Positions 1 to 5,238 of a stretch of DNA of 5,238 bases are shown piece after piece. The stretch is from an uncultured Gammaproteobacteria bacterium (lineage in GTDB: Bacteria; Pseudomonadota; Gammaproteobacteria; Pseudomonadales; Azotimanducaceae_A). The notes under the pieces were generated by a model. It had not been told where the DNA came from and ran no database searches. It saw only the letters and a program-made list of their open reading frames with translations. Made by a program: the position numbers and the translations under genes. The stretch covers positions 1 to 5,238 of the forward strand of contig CAJWGQ010000189.1 in assembly GCA_913041025.1 (NCBI GenBank). Reading direction: 5' to 3'. Positions within the stretch are counted from its first letter, which is position 1, and each line of letters starts with the position of its first letter.

Positions 1-700
1 TAAAACCTAGCGACTTTGCAGCATTAAGTATCTCTCTAGATTCGTCAACTGTAAAGGCCCCTTCTTCGCAAAATACATCACAATATTCGGCCAACTCTTT
101 AACCAAAGGAAGCATACGTACTATTTCTGAAACATACTCGTATTTGTTTAAGTTGTCCGGAAAAGCATGAGCACCCATAAAAGTTACCACTACATCTGCC
201 AAATTAAGTGATTTTAACCAATTGGCAACTCTCAACTGCTTTATCTCAGTATCTTCTTCTAAACCATAGCCTGATTTGATTTCAATTGTAGTTGTTCCGT
301 AGTTTATAGCTTTTTTAAATCTTTTAAGAGTTTGTTCCCTTAACTCATCTTCACTAATTGAACGTGTTTCTTTAACTGTACGAAGAATTCCACCTCCGTT
401 TGCTAAAATCTCTTGATAACTTTTACCCTTCAATTTCCATTCAAGCTCATGCTCTCGAGAACCGGCCCAAACTAGATGAGTATGGGGATCTACAAAACCG
501 GGAACTATAACTTTGCCAGTAACATCGATTATCTCAGCTTCCGGAGCTTCTATGTGCTTGGCTACTTTAATTATTTTATCGTCTTCAATTAAAATATCTG
601 TATTCGCACGCCTATCAACTACACCCATGGCATCTCCATGAAGTGGTTTCAATGTAGGTCTAGGCGTAACGACCTCTAATGCTCCACGTAAAAGATACAC
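1..700 (-). CDS. hutI: Imidazolonepropionase, C-terminal part missing (runs off left edge)
   Basis: HutI is the cytoplasmic metal-dependent amidohydrolase that opens the imidazolone ring of 4-imidazolone-5-propanoate to give N-formimino-L-glutamate, the third step of histidine breakdown. I translated 233 codons on the minus strand; the family is usually about 400-420 residues, so roughly the C-terminal 45% lies outside. Visible are the metal-binding HxH in VDPHTHLVWAGSREHE (His73, His75, then Arg82), the GGGIL stretch (102-106), KSGYG (142-146, Tyr145) and GAHAFP (176-181, His178). Spacing between these matches the Zn and substrate residues I recall for Bacillus HutI, shifted by a constant seven residues. 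The later His and Asp metal ligands are not in the window. The start is GTG at 700-698; an in-frame stop lies just upstream at 709-707, and the next ATG (codon 25) would remove the usual N-terminal beta strands. It diverges from serS. No other hut gene is visible. Confidence 0.93.
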   Translation of the reverse strand, partial: MYLLRGALEVVTPRPTLKPLHGDAMGVVDRRANTDILIEDDKIIKVAKHIEAPEAEIIDVTGKVIVPGFVDPHTHLVWAGSREHELEWKLKGKSYQEILANGGGILRTVKETRSISEDELREQTLKRFKKAINYGTTTIEIKSGYGLEEDTEIKQLRVANWLKSLNLADVVVTFMGAHAFPDNLNKYEYVSEIVRMLPLVKELAEYCDVFCEEGAFTVDESREILNAAKSLGF

Positions 701-750
701 TTCCAGTCATAGGGGGAAGGTCATAAAGACCTTACTTCATTGAAGGATTA
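701..750. promoter_or_regulatory. Divergent hutI/serS promoter region with inverted repeat
   Basis: This 50-base spacer separates two divergent start codons. It holds a perfect 6-bp inverted repeat, AAGGTC-ATAAA-GACCTT (717-733), and next to it CTTCA-T-TGAAG (735-745). The centre of the first repeat is at 725, exactly 25 bases from both the hutI GTG (700) and the serS ATG (751). Its loop region reads TTTATG on the minus strand, close to an archaeal box A (TTTATA-like), which normally lies about 25 bases before the transcription start. This would fit leaderless transcripts in both directions from one shared core element. A weak AAGG (743-746) precedes serS. Seen: the repeats and symmetry. Inferred: promoter or operator function. 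Confidence 0.4.
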
Positions 751-2019
751 ATGCTAAAGATGAAAGTCTTCAGAGAATCGCCTGAAACGATTTACGAAGA
801 TTTGGAAAAACGTAATTTACCAAAAGAGATGGCTTCGACAGTTATTGAATTAGACAATAAATGGAGAAAGCTTATTGAAAAAGGTAACAATTTAAGAGCG
901 AAGAGAAATACTATTTCTAAGACTATTGGAGAGTTGAAAAAAAAAGGAACTGACTTTTCAGATGTACTAAATGAAATGGCTACTCTAAAAAAAGATTTAA
1001 TCCAAAACGAAAAAGATACAGAGGGAGCTCTAAAAATTAGAGATGCAAAAAGAATGATAGTTCCAAATATTTTGGATAATGAAGTACCAATTGGAAAAGA
1101 TGAAAGTGGGAATCTAGAATTATCAATACATGGAAACATAGATCAGAATAAACAATACCTCTCACACCAAGATATCTTAGAAAACATTAACGGAGCTGAT
1201 CTAAAAAGAGCATCAAAAATTGCTGGAAGAAGGTTTTATTTTTTAACCGGAGATTTAGCTAGGCTAGAACTTGCCCTAATAAATTTTGCAGTAGAAACAC
1301 TTTGTGAAAAAGGATATAGTCTGACAACTCCTCCTTTTGTAATGAATAAAGAAGCCTATGAAGGCGTTGTAGATTTAACTGATTTTGAAGAGGTAATGTA
1401 TAAAATTGACGATCATGATTTGTACTTAATTGCTACCTCTGAACATCCTATTACTGCTAGATTTAAAGATGAGATAATTGAACTAAAAGAAGGGCCATTA
1501 AAATTTGCTGGAATTTCTACTAATTTTAGAAAAGAAGTCGGTGCACACGGAATTAGTGATAGAGGTATTTGGAGAGTACATCAATTTTCCAAAGTAGAAC
1601 AAGTCATATTCTGTAAACCTGAAGACTCAAAGAAAATGCATGAAGAAATATTAAGCAACGCAAAATATGTTTTTGAAAAGTTAGAGATTCCTTTTAGAGT
1701 TATAGATATTTGTACAGGAGACATAGGTACTGTAGCCGCAAGAAAATTTGATATTGAGGCTTGGATGCCATCTACGAATAAATGGAAAGAAGTAGTTAGT
1801 GCAAGCAACTGTGAATCATACCAATCTGTTAGACTGAACATGAGATACAGAACAAGTGAGGGAACTAGTTTTCCACATACTTTAAATTCAACCGCTGTCG
1901 CGACTACTAGAGCTTTAGCTGCAATTCTTGAAAATAATCAAACCGAAAACGGAAGTGTCGTAATTCCAAAGGTATTAAGAAAATGGATGGGAAATCAGGA
2001 AATTATAGAATCTAAATGA
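751..2019 (+). CDS. serS: Seryl-tRNA synthetase (class II, archaeal flavour)
   Basis: SerRS activates serine with ATP and charges tRNA-Ser, and also supplies Ser-tRNA for selenocysteine where that is used. The 422-residue product has the usual full length. Residues about 28-105 form the lysine- and glutamate-rich antiparallel coiled-coil arm that grips the tRNA long variable arm. The class II catalytic core follows: TSEHP (229-233, serine-binding TxE loop), motif 2 FRKEVGAHG...RGIWRVHQF (259-279) with Arg260 and Arg271, TGDIGTVAARKFDIEAWMP (322-340), SASNCESYQ (350-358) and motif 3 with Arg387 in NSTAVATTRALAAILEN (379-395). NSTA in place of the bacterial NGSG before motif 3 is what I recall from archaeal enzymes of the ordinary, not methanogen-rare, type. 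The first ATG gives the standard MLxxKxxRExPE N terminus, so it is preferred. Its stop overlaps the nadM start (ATGA). Arginine is mostly AGA. Confidence 0.97.
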   Translation: MLKMKVFRESPETIYEDLEKRNLPKEMASTVIELDNKWRKLIEKGNNLRAKRNTISKTIGELKKKGTDFSDVLNEMATLKKDLIQNEKDTEGALKIRDAKRMIVPNILDNEVPIGKDESGNLELSIHGNIDQNKQYLSHQDILENINGADLKRASKIAGRRFYFLTGDLARLELALINFAVETLCEKGYSLTTPPFVMNKEAYEGVVDLTDFEEVMYKIDDHDLYLIATSEHPITARFKDEIIELKEGPLKFAGISTNFRKEVGAHGISDRGIWRVHQFSKVEQVIFCKPEDSKKMHEEILSNAKYVFEKLEIPFRVIDICTGDIGTVAARKFDIEAWMPSTNKWKEVVSASNCESYQSVRLNMRYRTSEGTSFPHTLNSTAVATTRALAAILENNQTENGSVVIPKVLRKWMGNQEIIESK

Positions 2020-2492
2020 AAAAAGGGTTGATTTTAGGCCGATTCCAGCCATTGCATATGGGTCACCTTTCATTATTTGAAACGGTAATTGATAATGGAG
2101 AAGAATTGCTGATATGTATAGGGTCTTCAAACGAAGAAAGAACTGAAAATAATCCTTACAACTCATCTGAAAGAATTAAGATGATTAAAGCTGTTTTGTC
2201 TAATTATGATTGTAAATATGCTATTTTTGAGATACCTGATATTAATAATAATGATTTATATGTAAAACATTTGGAAAGTATTGTACCTGAGTTTGACATT
2301 GTTTATAGTGGTAATGCTCTTGTCAAAACACTTTTTGAAATATCAGGATACAATGTAATAGTTCCTAAACTATTGAACCGCGAGGTCTGGCAGGGGGTTT
2401 CCATCCGCCAGGCGATGAAGGACGGTGATGATTGGGAAATGGATGTCCCTGCAGTTGTGACTGAAATAATATCTGAAATAAAACTCTCATAG
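2016..2492 (+). CDS. nadM: Nicotinamide-nucleotide adenylyltransferase, archaeal NadM type
   Basis: This enzyme joins NMN and ATP to make NAD and pyrophosphate, the final step of NAD synthesis or salvage. The 158-residue protein is a compact single-domain nucleotidyltransferase, slightly shorter than the 168-178 residues I recall for methanogen NadM. The HxGH-family signature is GRFQPLHMGH (8-17). NPYNSSER (46-53) corresponds to the archaeal NPFTAxER stretch, and VSIR (128-131) sits where the family has the ISxTxIR nucleotide-binding motif; here the usual S-G-T is Q-G-V-S, a modest deviation. The start ATG lies inside the serS stop (ATGA), which suggests translational coupling in one operon, and no separate Shine-Dalgarno is evident. 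Codons about 122-148 are strikingly GC-rich compared with the rest of the gene, yet the frame and family motifs continue through them. The gene ends 23 bases from the convergent hsp20. Confidence 0.93.
   Translation: MKKGLILGRFQPLHMGHLSLFETVIDNGEELLICIGSSNEERTENNPYNSSERIKMIKAVLSNYDCKYAIFEIPDINNNDLYVKHLESIVPEFDIVYSGNALVKTLFEISGYNVIVPKLLNREVWQGVSIRQAMKDGDDWEMDVPAVVTEIISEIKLS
2381..2460. other. GC-rich patch inside nadM
   Basis: By my count 46 of 80 bases are G or C (58%), against 24 of 80 (30%) in 2281-2360 of the same gene. Codons change to CGC, GAG, CAG, GCG and GTC, where the neighbouring archaeal genes prefer AGA, GAA and CAA. The reading frame is kept, and the encoded residues still match the C-terminal NadM motif and the WEMDVPAVV segment. 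A short recombination tract from a higher-GC relative would look like this, but local constraint or chance cannot be excluded. Confidence 0.5.
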
Positions 2493-2515
2493 CGGGCCCC
2501 CTCCCTCCTATTCGA
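2493..2515. other. GC-rich convergent spacer between nadM and hsp20
   Basis: The 23-base spacer carries a GGGCCC palindrome (2494-2499) followed by a pyrimidine tract (2497-2509), which is G-rich on the minus strand. It would be the 3' end region for both converging transcripts. No convincing stem followed by a T-run is present, so I do not call it an intrinsic terminator. Confidence 0.35.
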
Positions 2516-2989
2516 TTAATCTACCTTTACTTTAGTTCCCTTAGGTTTATCAGATTCTTTTTTAGTTAATACTAAATCTAATATTCCATTTTTGTAAGTA
2601 GCCTTAGAAGATTCAGTTTCAACTAGTGAATTTAAGTCAATGCTTTTGAAATATTTGCGAGATTCCGTTTTAACATTAACTTCTACTTTTTCTTCCGTAA
2701 CATTAATGTCAATATCTTCTTTACTAACTCCTGGAAGCTCAACTGTAATGGCAATCTGATCCTCTGTCTCGTTAATATCTGTAAGTGGCTCTCTCCTTGT
2801 ATCTACAGTTGGCTTTTCACCCTTATTACCAAATGATCTTGTACGCGTATTGCCAAAGTCTTCAAAAACTGGAAAACCATCTGGACCTGTTTTAACTGAA
2901 AAACCAAACACAAATGGATTTTTAGCTGTATTATCTGAAATGTTACCTTCGATAGCATCTCTCATTAAGTTATCCATTTGCTTGCGCAT
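2516..2989 (-). CDS. Hsp20/alpha-crystallin small heat shock protein, probably missing its true 5' end
   Basis: Small heat shock proteins are ATP-independent chaperones that assemble into oligomers and hold unfolding cytoplasmic proteins. From the first ATG the product has 157 residues. An N-terminal stretch FVFGFSVKTGPDGFP (26-40) followed by EDFGN is characteristic, in my memory, of an archaeal Hsp20 group. The alpha-crystallin domain spans about 66-146, with REPL (66-69), ELPGVSKEDI (84-93), RKYFKSIDL (111-119) and the signature A-x4-GIL at 130-137. The C-terminal VKV (154-156) resembles the I-x-I anchor that docks on neighbouring subunits. On the minus strand the frame stays open from 2990 back to a stop at 3076-3074. 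The codons nearest the ATG read NNLDGEFNKM, which fits a helical Hsp20 N terminus, but no ATG, GTG or TTG occurs there. The native start was probably lost at the join near 3020-3062. The alternative is that the ATG at 2989 is genuine. Confidence 0.9.
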   Translation of the reverse strand: MRKQMDNLMRDAIEGNISDNTAKNPFVFGFSVKTGPDGFPVFEDFGNTRTRSFGNKGEKPTVDTRREPLTDINETEDQIAITVELPGVSKEDIDINVTEEKVEVNVKTESRKYFKSIDLNSLVETESSKATYKNGILDLVLTKKESDKPKGTKVKVD

Positions 2990-3019
2990 TTTATTGAACT
3001 CTCCATCTAAATTATTGAA

Positions 3020-3062
3020 AATAGTAACTCTATTCCAGCTTATGATGCCTGCTAGGAATATG
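3020..3062. other. Junction between archaeal-like and alphaproteobacterial-like DNA
   Basis: Base composition, codon use and apparent taxonomy all change here. To the left lies the open, start-less 5' extension of hsp20; to the right comes the dctP ribosome binding site and gene. The exact base cannot be fixed by eye because the interval is short and neither parent is available. I saw no inverted terminal repeats, target duplication, integrase or tRNA fragment that would mark a mobile-element boundary. A chimeric assembly or clone is the most economical explanation. Confidence 0.72.
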
Positions 3063-3067
3063 GGAGA
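3062..3067 (+). promoter_or_regulatory. Ribosome binding site of dctP
   Basis: GGGAGA lies 8 bases before ATG 3076 and 11 before the second ATG at 3079, so either tandem methionine could be used. It is a bacterial-type Shine-Dalgarno, unlike the weak or absent ones before the genes to the left, so bacterial sequence begins by this point at the latest. Confidence 0.6.
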
Positions 3068-3075
3068 AAAGTATC

Positions 3076-4056
3076 ATGATGAAGTTTGTGTCTGCAGGTG
3101 CTGCAGCATTATTAGCGTTGAGCAACGTTGCAGGTGCGACAGAGCTGCGCCTGTCACACCAATGGTCGAACAAGGACGTTCGCCACAAGGTCGCCGAGAT
3201 TGTTGCCAACGAAGTGGCCGCCGCCAATGTTGATCTGGAAATTAAAATATTCGGCTCGAAATCGTTGTTTAAGCCACGCGAGCAATACAAGCCGCTCAGC
3301 CGCGGTCAGCTTGATATGACGGTACTGCCGCTGAGCTATGCTGGAGGTCAGCAGCCAGCCTACAACCTGACATTAATGCCGGGCTTGGTCAAAAACCACG
3401 ATCATGCAGCGCGTCTGAGTGCGTCGCCATTTATGAAAGAGCTTGAGGCCAAAATGGCCGCAGACGATGTGATGGTCCTGGTACATGGATATCTGGCGGG
3501 CGGTTTTGTTGGCAAAGACAAATGTATCACCAAACCCTCAGATGTGGCCGGCCTTCAGACCCGCGCGGCTGGTAATGCGTTTGAACAGATGCTGGCCGGT
3601 GCAGGCGCCTCAATCGCTTCAATGGCATCATCCGAGATTTATAACGCGATGCAGACCGGTGTGCTGAATGCGGCGAACACGTCGTCGTCGTCGTTTGTGT
3701 CCTACCGGATTTACGAGCAGGTCAAATGCTATACGCCAGCCGGTGATGTCGCTCTTTGGTTCATGTATCAGCCGCTGTTGATGAACAAATCCGCCTTTGA
3801 GGGGCTGAATGCTGCTCAGCAAGCGGCTCTCTTGGCAGCTTCTGCAAATGCCGAGACCTATTATCTGGCCGAAGCCAAAAAACAGGATGCCGCATCGGTG
3901 GAGGTGTTCCGTAAGGCGGGCGTTGAGATTGCCAATATGTCACCGGAAGATTTCGCAGCTTGGCGCGCAATTGCGCAAGAAACGTCTTACAAAAAGTTTG
4001 TCTCTGATGTTTCAGACGGGCAAGCGCTTTTGGATATGGCGTTGGCAGTCGACTAA
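3076..4056 (+). CDS. dctP: TRAP transporter periplasmic solute-binding protein, DctP family
   Basis: This is the soluble receptor of a tripartite ATP-independent periplasmic (TRAP) transporter; it captures a solute, typically a carboxylate, and delivers it to the DctQM membrane complex. The 326-residue product is normal for the family. Residues 1 to about 22 form a Sec signal peptide: MMK, a hydrophobic alanine- and leucine-rich core, then an A-G-A type cleavage region before TELRLSHQW. Family features include GQLDMTVLPLSYA (77-89), the segment GLQTRAAG (159-166) with the conserved solute-contacting Arg163, and SEIYNAMQTGVLNAANT (186-202), matching the usual SELYxALQTGVVDG. Asn-Ala-Ala replaces the more usual Asp-Gly-x after GVL, so ligand preference is not predictable. 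Cys150 and Cys218 could form a disulfide in the periplasm. It leads the operon; no promoter of its own fits between the junction and its start. Composition matches dctQ and dctM, not the genes to the left. Confidence 0.94.
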   Translation: MMKFVSAGAAALLALSNVAGATELRLSHQWSNKDVRHKVAEIVANEVAAANVDLEIKIFGSKSLFKPREQYKPLSRGQLDMTVLPLSYAGGQQPAYNLTLMPGLVKNHDHAARLSASPFMKELEAKMAADDVMVLVHGYLAGGFVGKDKCITKPSDVAGLQTRAAGNAFEQMLAGAGASIASMASSEIYNAMQTGVLNAANTSSSSFVSYRIYEQVKCYTPAGDVALWFMYQPLLMNKSAFEGLNAAQQAALLAASANAETYYLAEAKKQDAASVEVFRKAGVEIANMSPEDFAAWRAIAQETSYKKFVSDVSDGQALLDMALAVD

Positions 4057-4078
4057 TAATCAGACAAAACATATCTGT

Positions 4079-4104
4079 CGGGCGGCGCTTTCGGGCGCCG
4101 TCTG
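4079..4104 (+). terminator. Intercistronic hairpin between dctP and dctQ
   Basis: CGGCGC (4083-4088) and GCGCCG (4095-4100) form a perfect 6-bp stem around a TTTCGG loop. The stem extends outward by G-U, G-C, G-U and C-G pairs to about 10 bp, and a CTCTTTTAATT stretch follows at 4105-4115. It lies in the 78-base gap after the dctP stop. It could be a leaky terminator or a 3' stabiliser that keeps receptor transcript above dctQM transcript, an arrangement common where a binding-protein gene comes first. The T-run is short and interrupted, so partial rather than full termination is likely. Confidence 0.55.
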
Positions 4105-4122
4105 CTCTTTTAATTGCTCGGT

Positions 4123-4127
4123 AAGGA
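4123..4127 (+). promoter_or_regulatory. Ribosome binding site that decides the dctQ start
   Basis: AAGGA sits 7 bases before ATG 4135. A TTG at 4114 in the same frame lies upstream of this site and has no good Shine-Dalgarno of its own, so ATG 4135 is the better start. Confidence 0.65.
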
Positions 4128-4134
4128 AAACAGC

Positions 4135-4683
4135 ATGTCTGGTCAAAGCTCAGCGGTCACAGCGCGGGTCGGGGACAATCGGTTTCTGCGCACAGTGGCG
4201 GCAATTTCAACACTTGCGGGGTGGTGTTCGGCGGCGATGATCGTCTCAGCGGTGGCCATAACTTGTCAAATGATTTTTATCCGGTTTGTGTTGAATGGCT
4301 CGACCATTTGGCAAACCGAGGCTGTGATCTATCTCGTCGAGGTAGCGACTTTGATCGGTCTGCCTTATGTGCAACGGTTGCGCGGGCATGTGAATGTTGA
4401 TCTGATTCCTCTGTCTCTGCCGCCGCGCGCCCGTATGACGCTGGCGTTGTTTACTCTTTCGATGTCATGTTTAATCGTCGCAATCATGCTGTGGTACGGC
4501 TATGAATACTGGCATTTCGCCTGGTCGAGAGGCTGGCGTTCGGATACAGTTTGGGGGGTGCGCCTGTGGATCCCTTATGCCGCCCTACCGATTGGATTTG
4601 CGTTGTTTTTGCTGCAACTTGTCGCGGATCTCGTGGCGGTTGTGCTGAAAATTGATCCCCCCTTTGGTCTGGAGGATAACTGA
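4135..4683 (+). CDS. dctQ: TRAP transporter small permease subunit, DctQ family
   Basis: DctQ is the four-helix inner-membrane subunit that partners DctM to form the transport unit fed by DctP. Started at ATG 4135, the product has 182 residues, typical for the family. Hydrophobic helices fall at about 28-53, 61-80, 101-122 and 143-171. Between helices one and two comes STIWQTEAVIYLVEV (56-70), matching the conserved W-x-x-E region, and RLRGHVNVDLI (81-91) matches the RxGxHIxVDL loop after helix two. The last four residues are LEDN. The stop TGA overlaps the dctM ATG (TGATG), so the two are probably translationally coupled. The family diverges quickly in sequence, so the call rests on topology, these motifs and the position between dctP and dctM. 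Confidence 0.93.
   Translation: MSGQSSAVTARVGDNRFLRTVAAISTLAGWCSAAMIVSAVAITCQMIFIRFVLNGSTIWQTEAVIYLVEVATLIGLPYVQRLRGHVNVDLIPLSLPPRARMTLALFTLSMSCLIVAIMLWYGYEYWHFAWSRGWRSDTVWGVRLWIPYAALPIGFALFLLQLVADLVAVVLKIDPPFGLEDN
4671..4675 (+). promoter_or_regulatory. Ribosome binding site of dctM inside the dctQ 3' end
   Basis: GGAGG lies within the last codons of dctQ, 7 bases before ATG 4683. This strong site supports the overlapping dctM start. Confidence 0.7.
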
Positions 4684-5238
4684 TGGATCCGCTGTTTCTT
4701 GGCGCGTTCGTGGCGATGGTCACGATTTTAGTGCTATTCTCCGGCGTGTCGGTTGCTCTTGGGCTACTAATCGTTTCAGCCGGTTTTTTGATTGTTTTTG
4801 ACGGTATGCGCTCGCTGGAACTGATGCCGGAAATTCTGTTTGGCAAGTTGGATAACTTTGCGCTTTTATCTATCCCGATGTTTATCATCATGGGGTCCTC
4901 AATTGCCTCGACCCGGGCTGGCGCTGACTTGTATGAGGCGCTAGAGCGGTGGCTGACGCGTGTGCCGGGGGGGCTTGTTATTTCTAACCTGGGGGCCTGC
5001 GCGCTGTTTGCGGCGATGTCTGGATCCAGTCCTGCAACCTGTGCTGCGATTGGCAAAATGGGCATCCCCGAGATGCGCAAGCGTGGTTATCCCAACGGGG
5101 TTGCTGCGGGTTCGATTGCGGCGGGCGGCACGCTGGGCATTCTGATTCCATCATCGGTGACCATGATCGTCTACGGTATCGCGACTGAGACCTCGATCGG
5201 GCGCCTGTTTTTGGCTGGGGTGATCCCTGGCTTGTTCT
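4683..5238 (+). CDS. dctM: TRAP transporter large permease subunit DctM, N-terminal part (runs off right edge)
   Basis: DctM is the large inner-membrane subunit that carries the sodium and substrate pathway of TRAP transporters. Only 185 codons are visible of a protein usually about 425-430 residues long. The frame is open to the window end with no stop. Hydrophobic segments alternate from residue 4 on (about 4-39 and 59-76, then re-entrant stretches). Conserved family motifs are SIPMFIIMG (63-71), the hairpin GSSPATCAAIG (114-124) and AAGGTLGILIPSS (146-158), close to the GxLGIxIPPS consensus that helps shape the sodium and substrate sites. The start ATG overlaps the dctQ stop and has a strong GGAGG upstream. 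The first residues, MDPLFLGAF, fit the usual short N terminus. Substrate cannot be read from this fragment. Confidence 0.95.
   Translation, partial: MDPLFLGAFVAMVTILVLFSGVSVALGLLIVSAGFLIVFDGMRSLELMPEILFGKLDNFALLSIPMFIIMGSSIASTRAGADLYEALERWLTRVPGGLVISNLGACALFAAMSGSSPATCAAIGKMGIPEMRKRGYPNGVAAGSIAAGGTLGILIPSSVTMIVYGIATETSIGRLFLAGVIPGLF

Noticed and set aside
792..1139. 115-codon minus-strand frame inside serS
   Set aside because: Its Phe- and Ser-rich translation is the complement of the Lys/Glu-rich coiled-coil arm of SerRS.
3053..3076. Mobile-element or phage attachment boundary at the composition change
   Set aside because: No terminal inverted repeat, direct repeat, transposase, integrase or tRNA remnant is visible on either side.
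2850..3233. 127-codon plus-strand frame crossing the junction
   Set aside because: It is antisense to hsp20 and then out of frame with dctP. It exists only because of the join.
4114..4134. Upstream TTG start for dctQ
   Set aside because: The Shine-Dalgarno AAGGA lies downstream of this TTG and at proper spacing from ATG 4135.
3809..4240. 143-codon plus-strand frame spanning the end of dctP and start of dctQ
   Set aside because: It overlaps both genes out of frame and covers the hairpin region. Its Arg- and Gln-rich translation shows no family feature.
4484..5080. 198-codon open frame on the minus strand opposite dctQ and dctM
   Set aside because: It is antisense to two well-supported transporter genes, and its translation is low-complexity and rich in Ser, Arg and Pro, with no recognisable motif. 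Long antisense frames are common in GC-rich genes.

Overview
The window falls into two unlike halves. Positions 1 to about 3030 are AT-rich (one sampled 60-base line in serS is about 28% GC) and carry four genes whose proteins look archaeal: a left-truncated imidazolonepropionase (hutI, minus), seryl-tRNA synthetase (serS, plus), archaeal-type NMN adenylyltransferase (nadM, plus) and an archaeal-style Hsp20 small heat shock protein (minus). Low GC, mostly AGA arginine codons in serS and this gene mix suggest an uncultured low-GC archaeon. A marine Thermoplasmata-like lineage such as Marine Group II/III is a guess from memory, not a demonstrated assignment.

From about 3060 to the right end the DNA is GC-rich (sampled lines 53-63%), with clear Shine-Dalgarno sites, and encodes a TRAP transporter operon in the order dctP (periplasmic solute receptor), dctQ (small membrane subunit), dctM (large membrane subunit, cut by the window end). 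It looks alphaproteobacterial. The three products would form one sodium-dependent uptake system for an organic acid or similar small solute. A GC-rich hairpin between dctP and dctQ could make receptor mRNA more abundant than membrane-subunit mRNA.

The halves meet between about 3020 and 3062, inside what looks like the 5' coding part of hsp20 and only tens of bases before dctP. The hsp20 frame stays open upstream of its first ATG with plausible Hsp20-like N-terminal residues, but has no usual start codon before it runs into bacterial-looking sequence. dctP has its ribosome binding site but no room for its own promoter. The simplest reading is a chimeric join (assembly or clone artefact). A recent real insertion is the less likely alternative.

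Within the archaeal half, hutI and serS diverge from a 50-base spacer with a small inverted repeat centred exactly between the two start codons. serS and nadM overlap by an ATGA and are probably co-transcribed. nadM converges on hsp20 across a 23-base GC-rich spacer. The last third of nadM contains a sharply GC-rich patch with different codon use. I found no RNA genes, CRISPR arrays, insertion sequences or undescribed multi-gene system.
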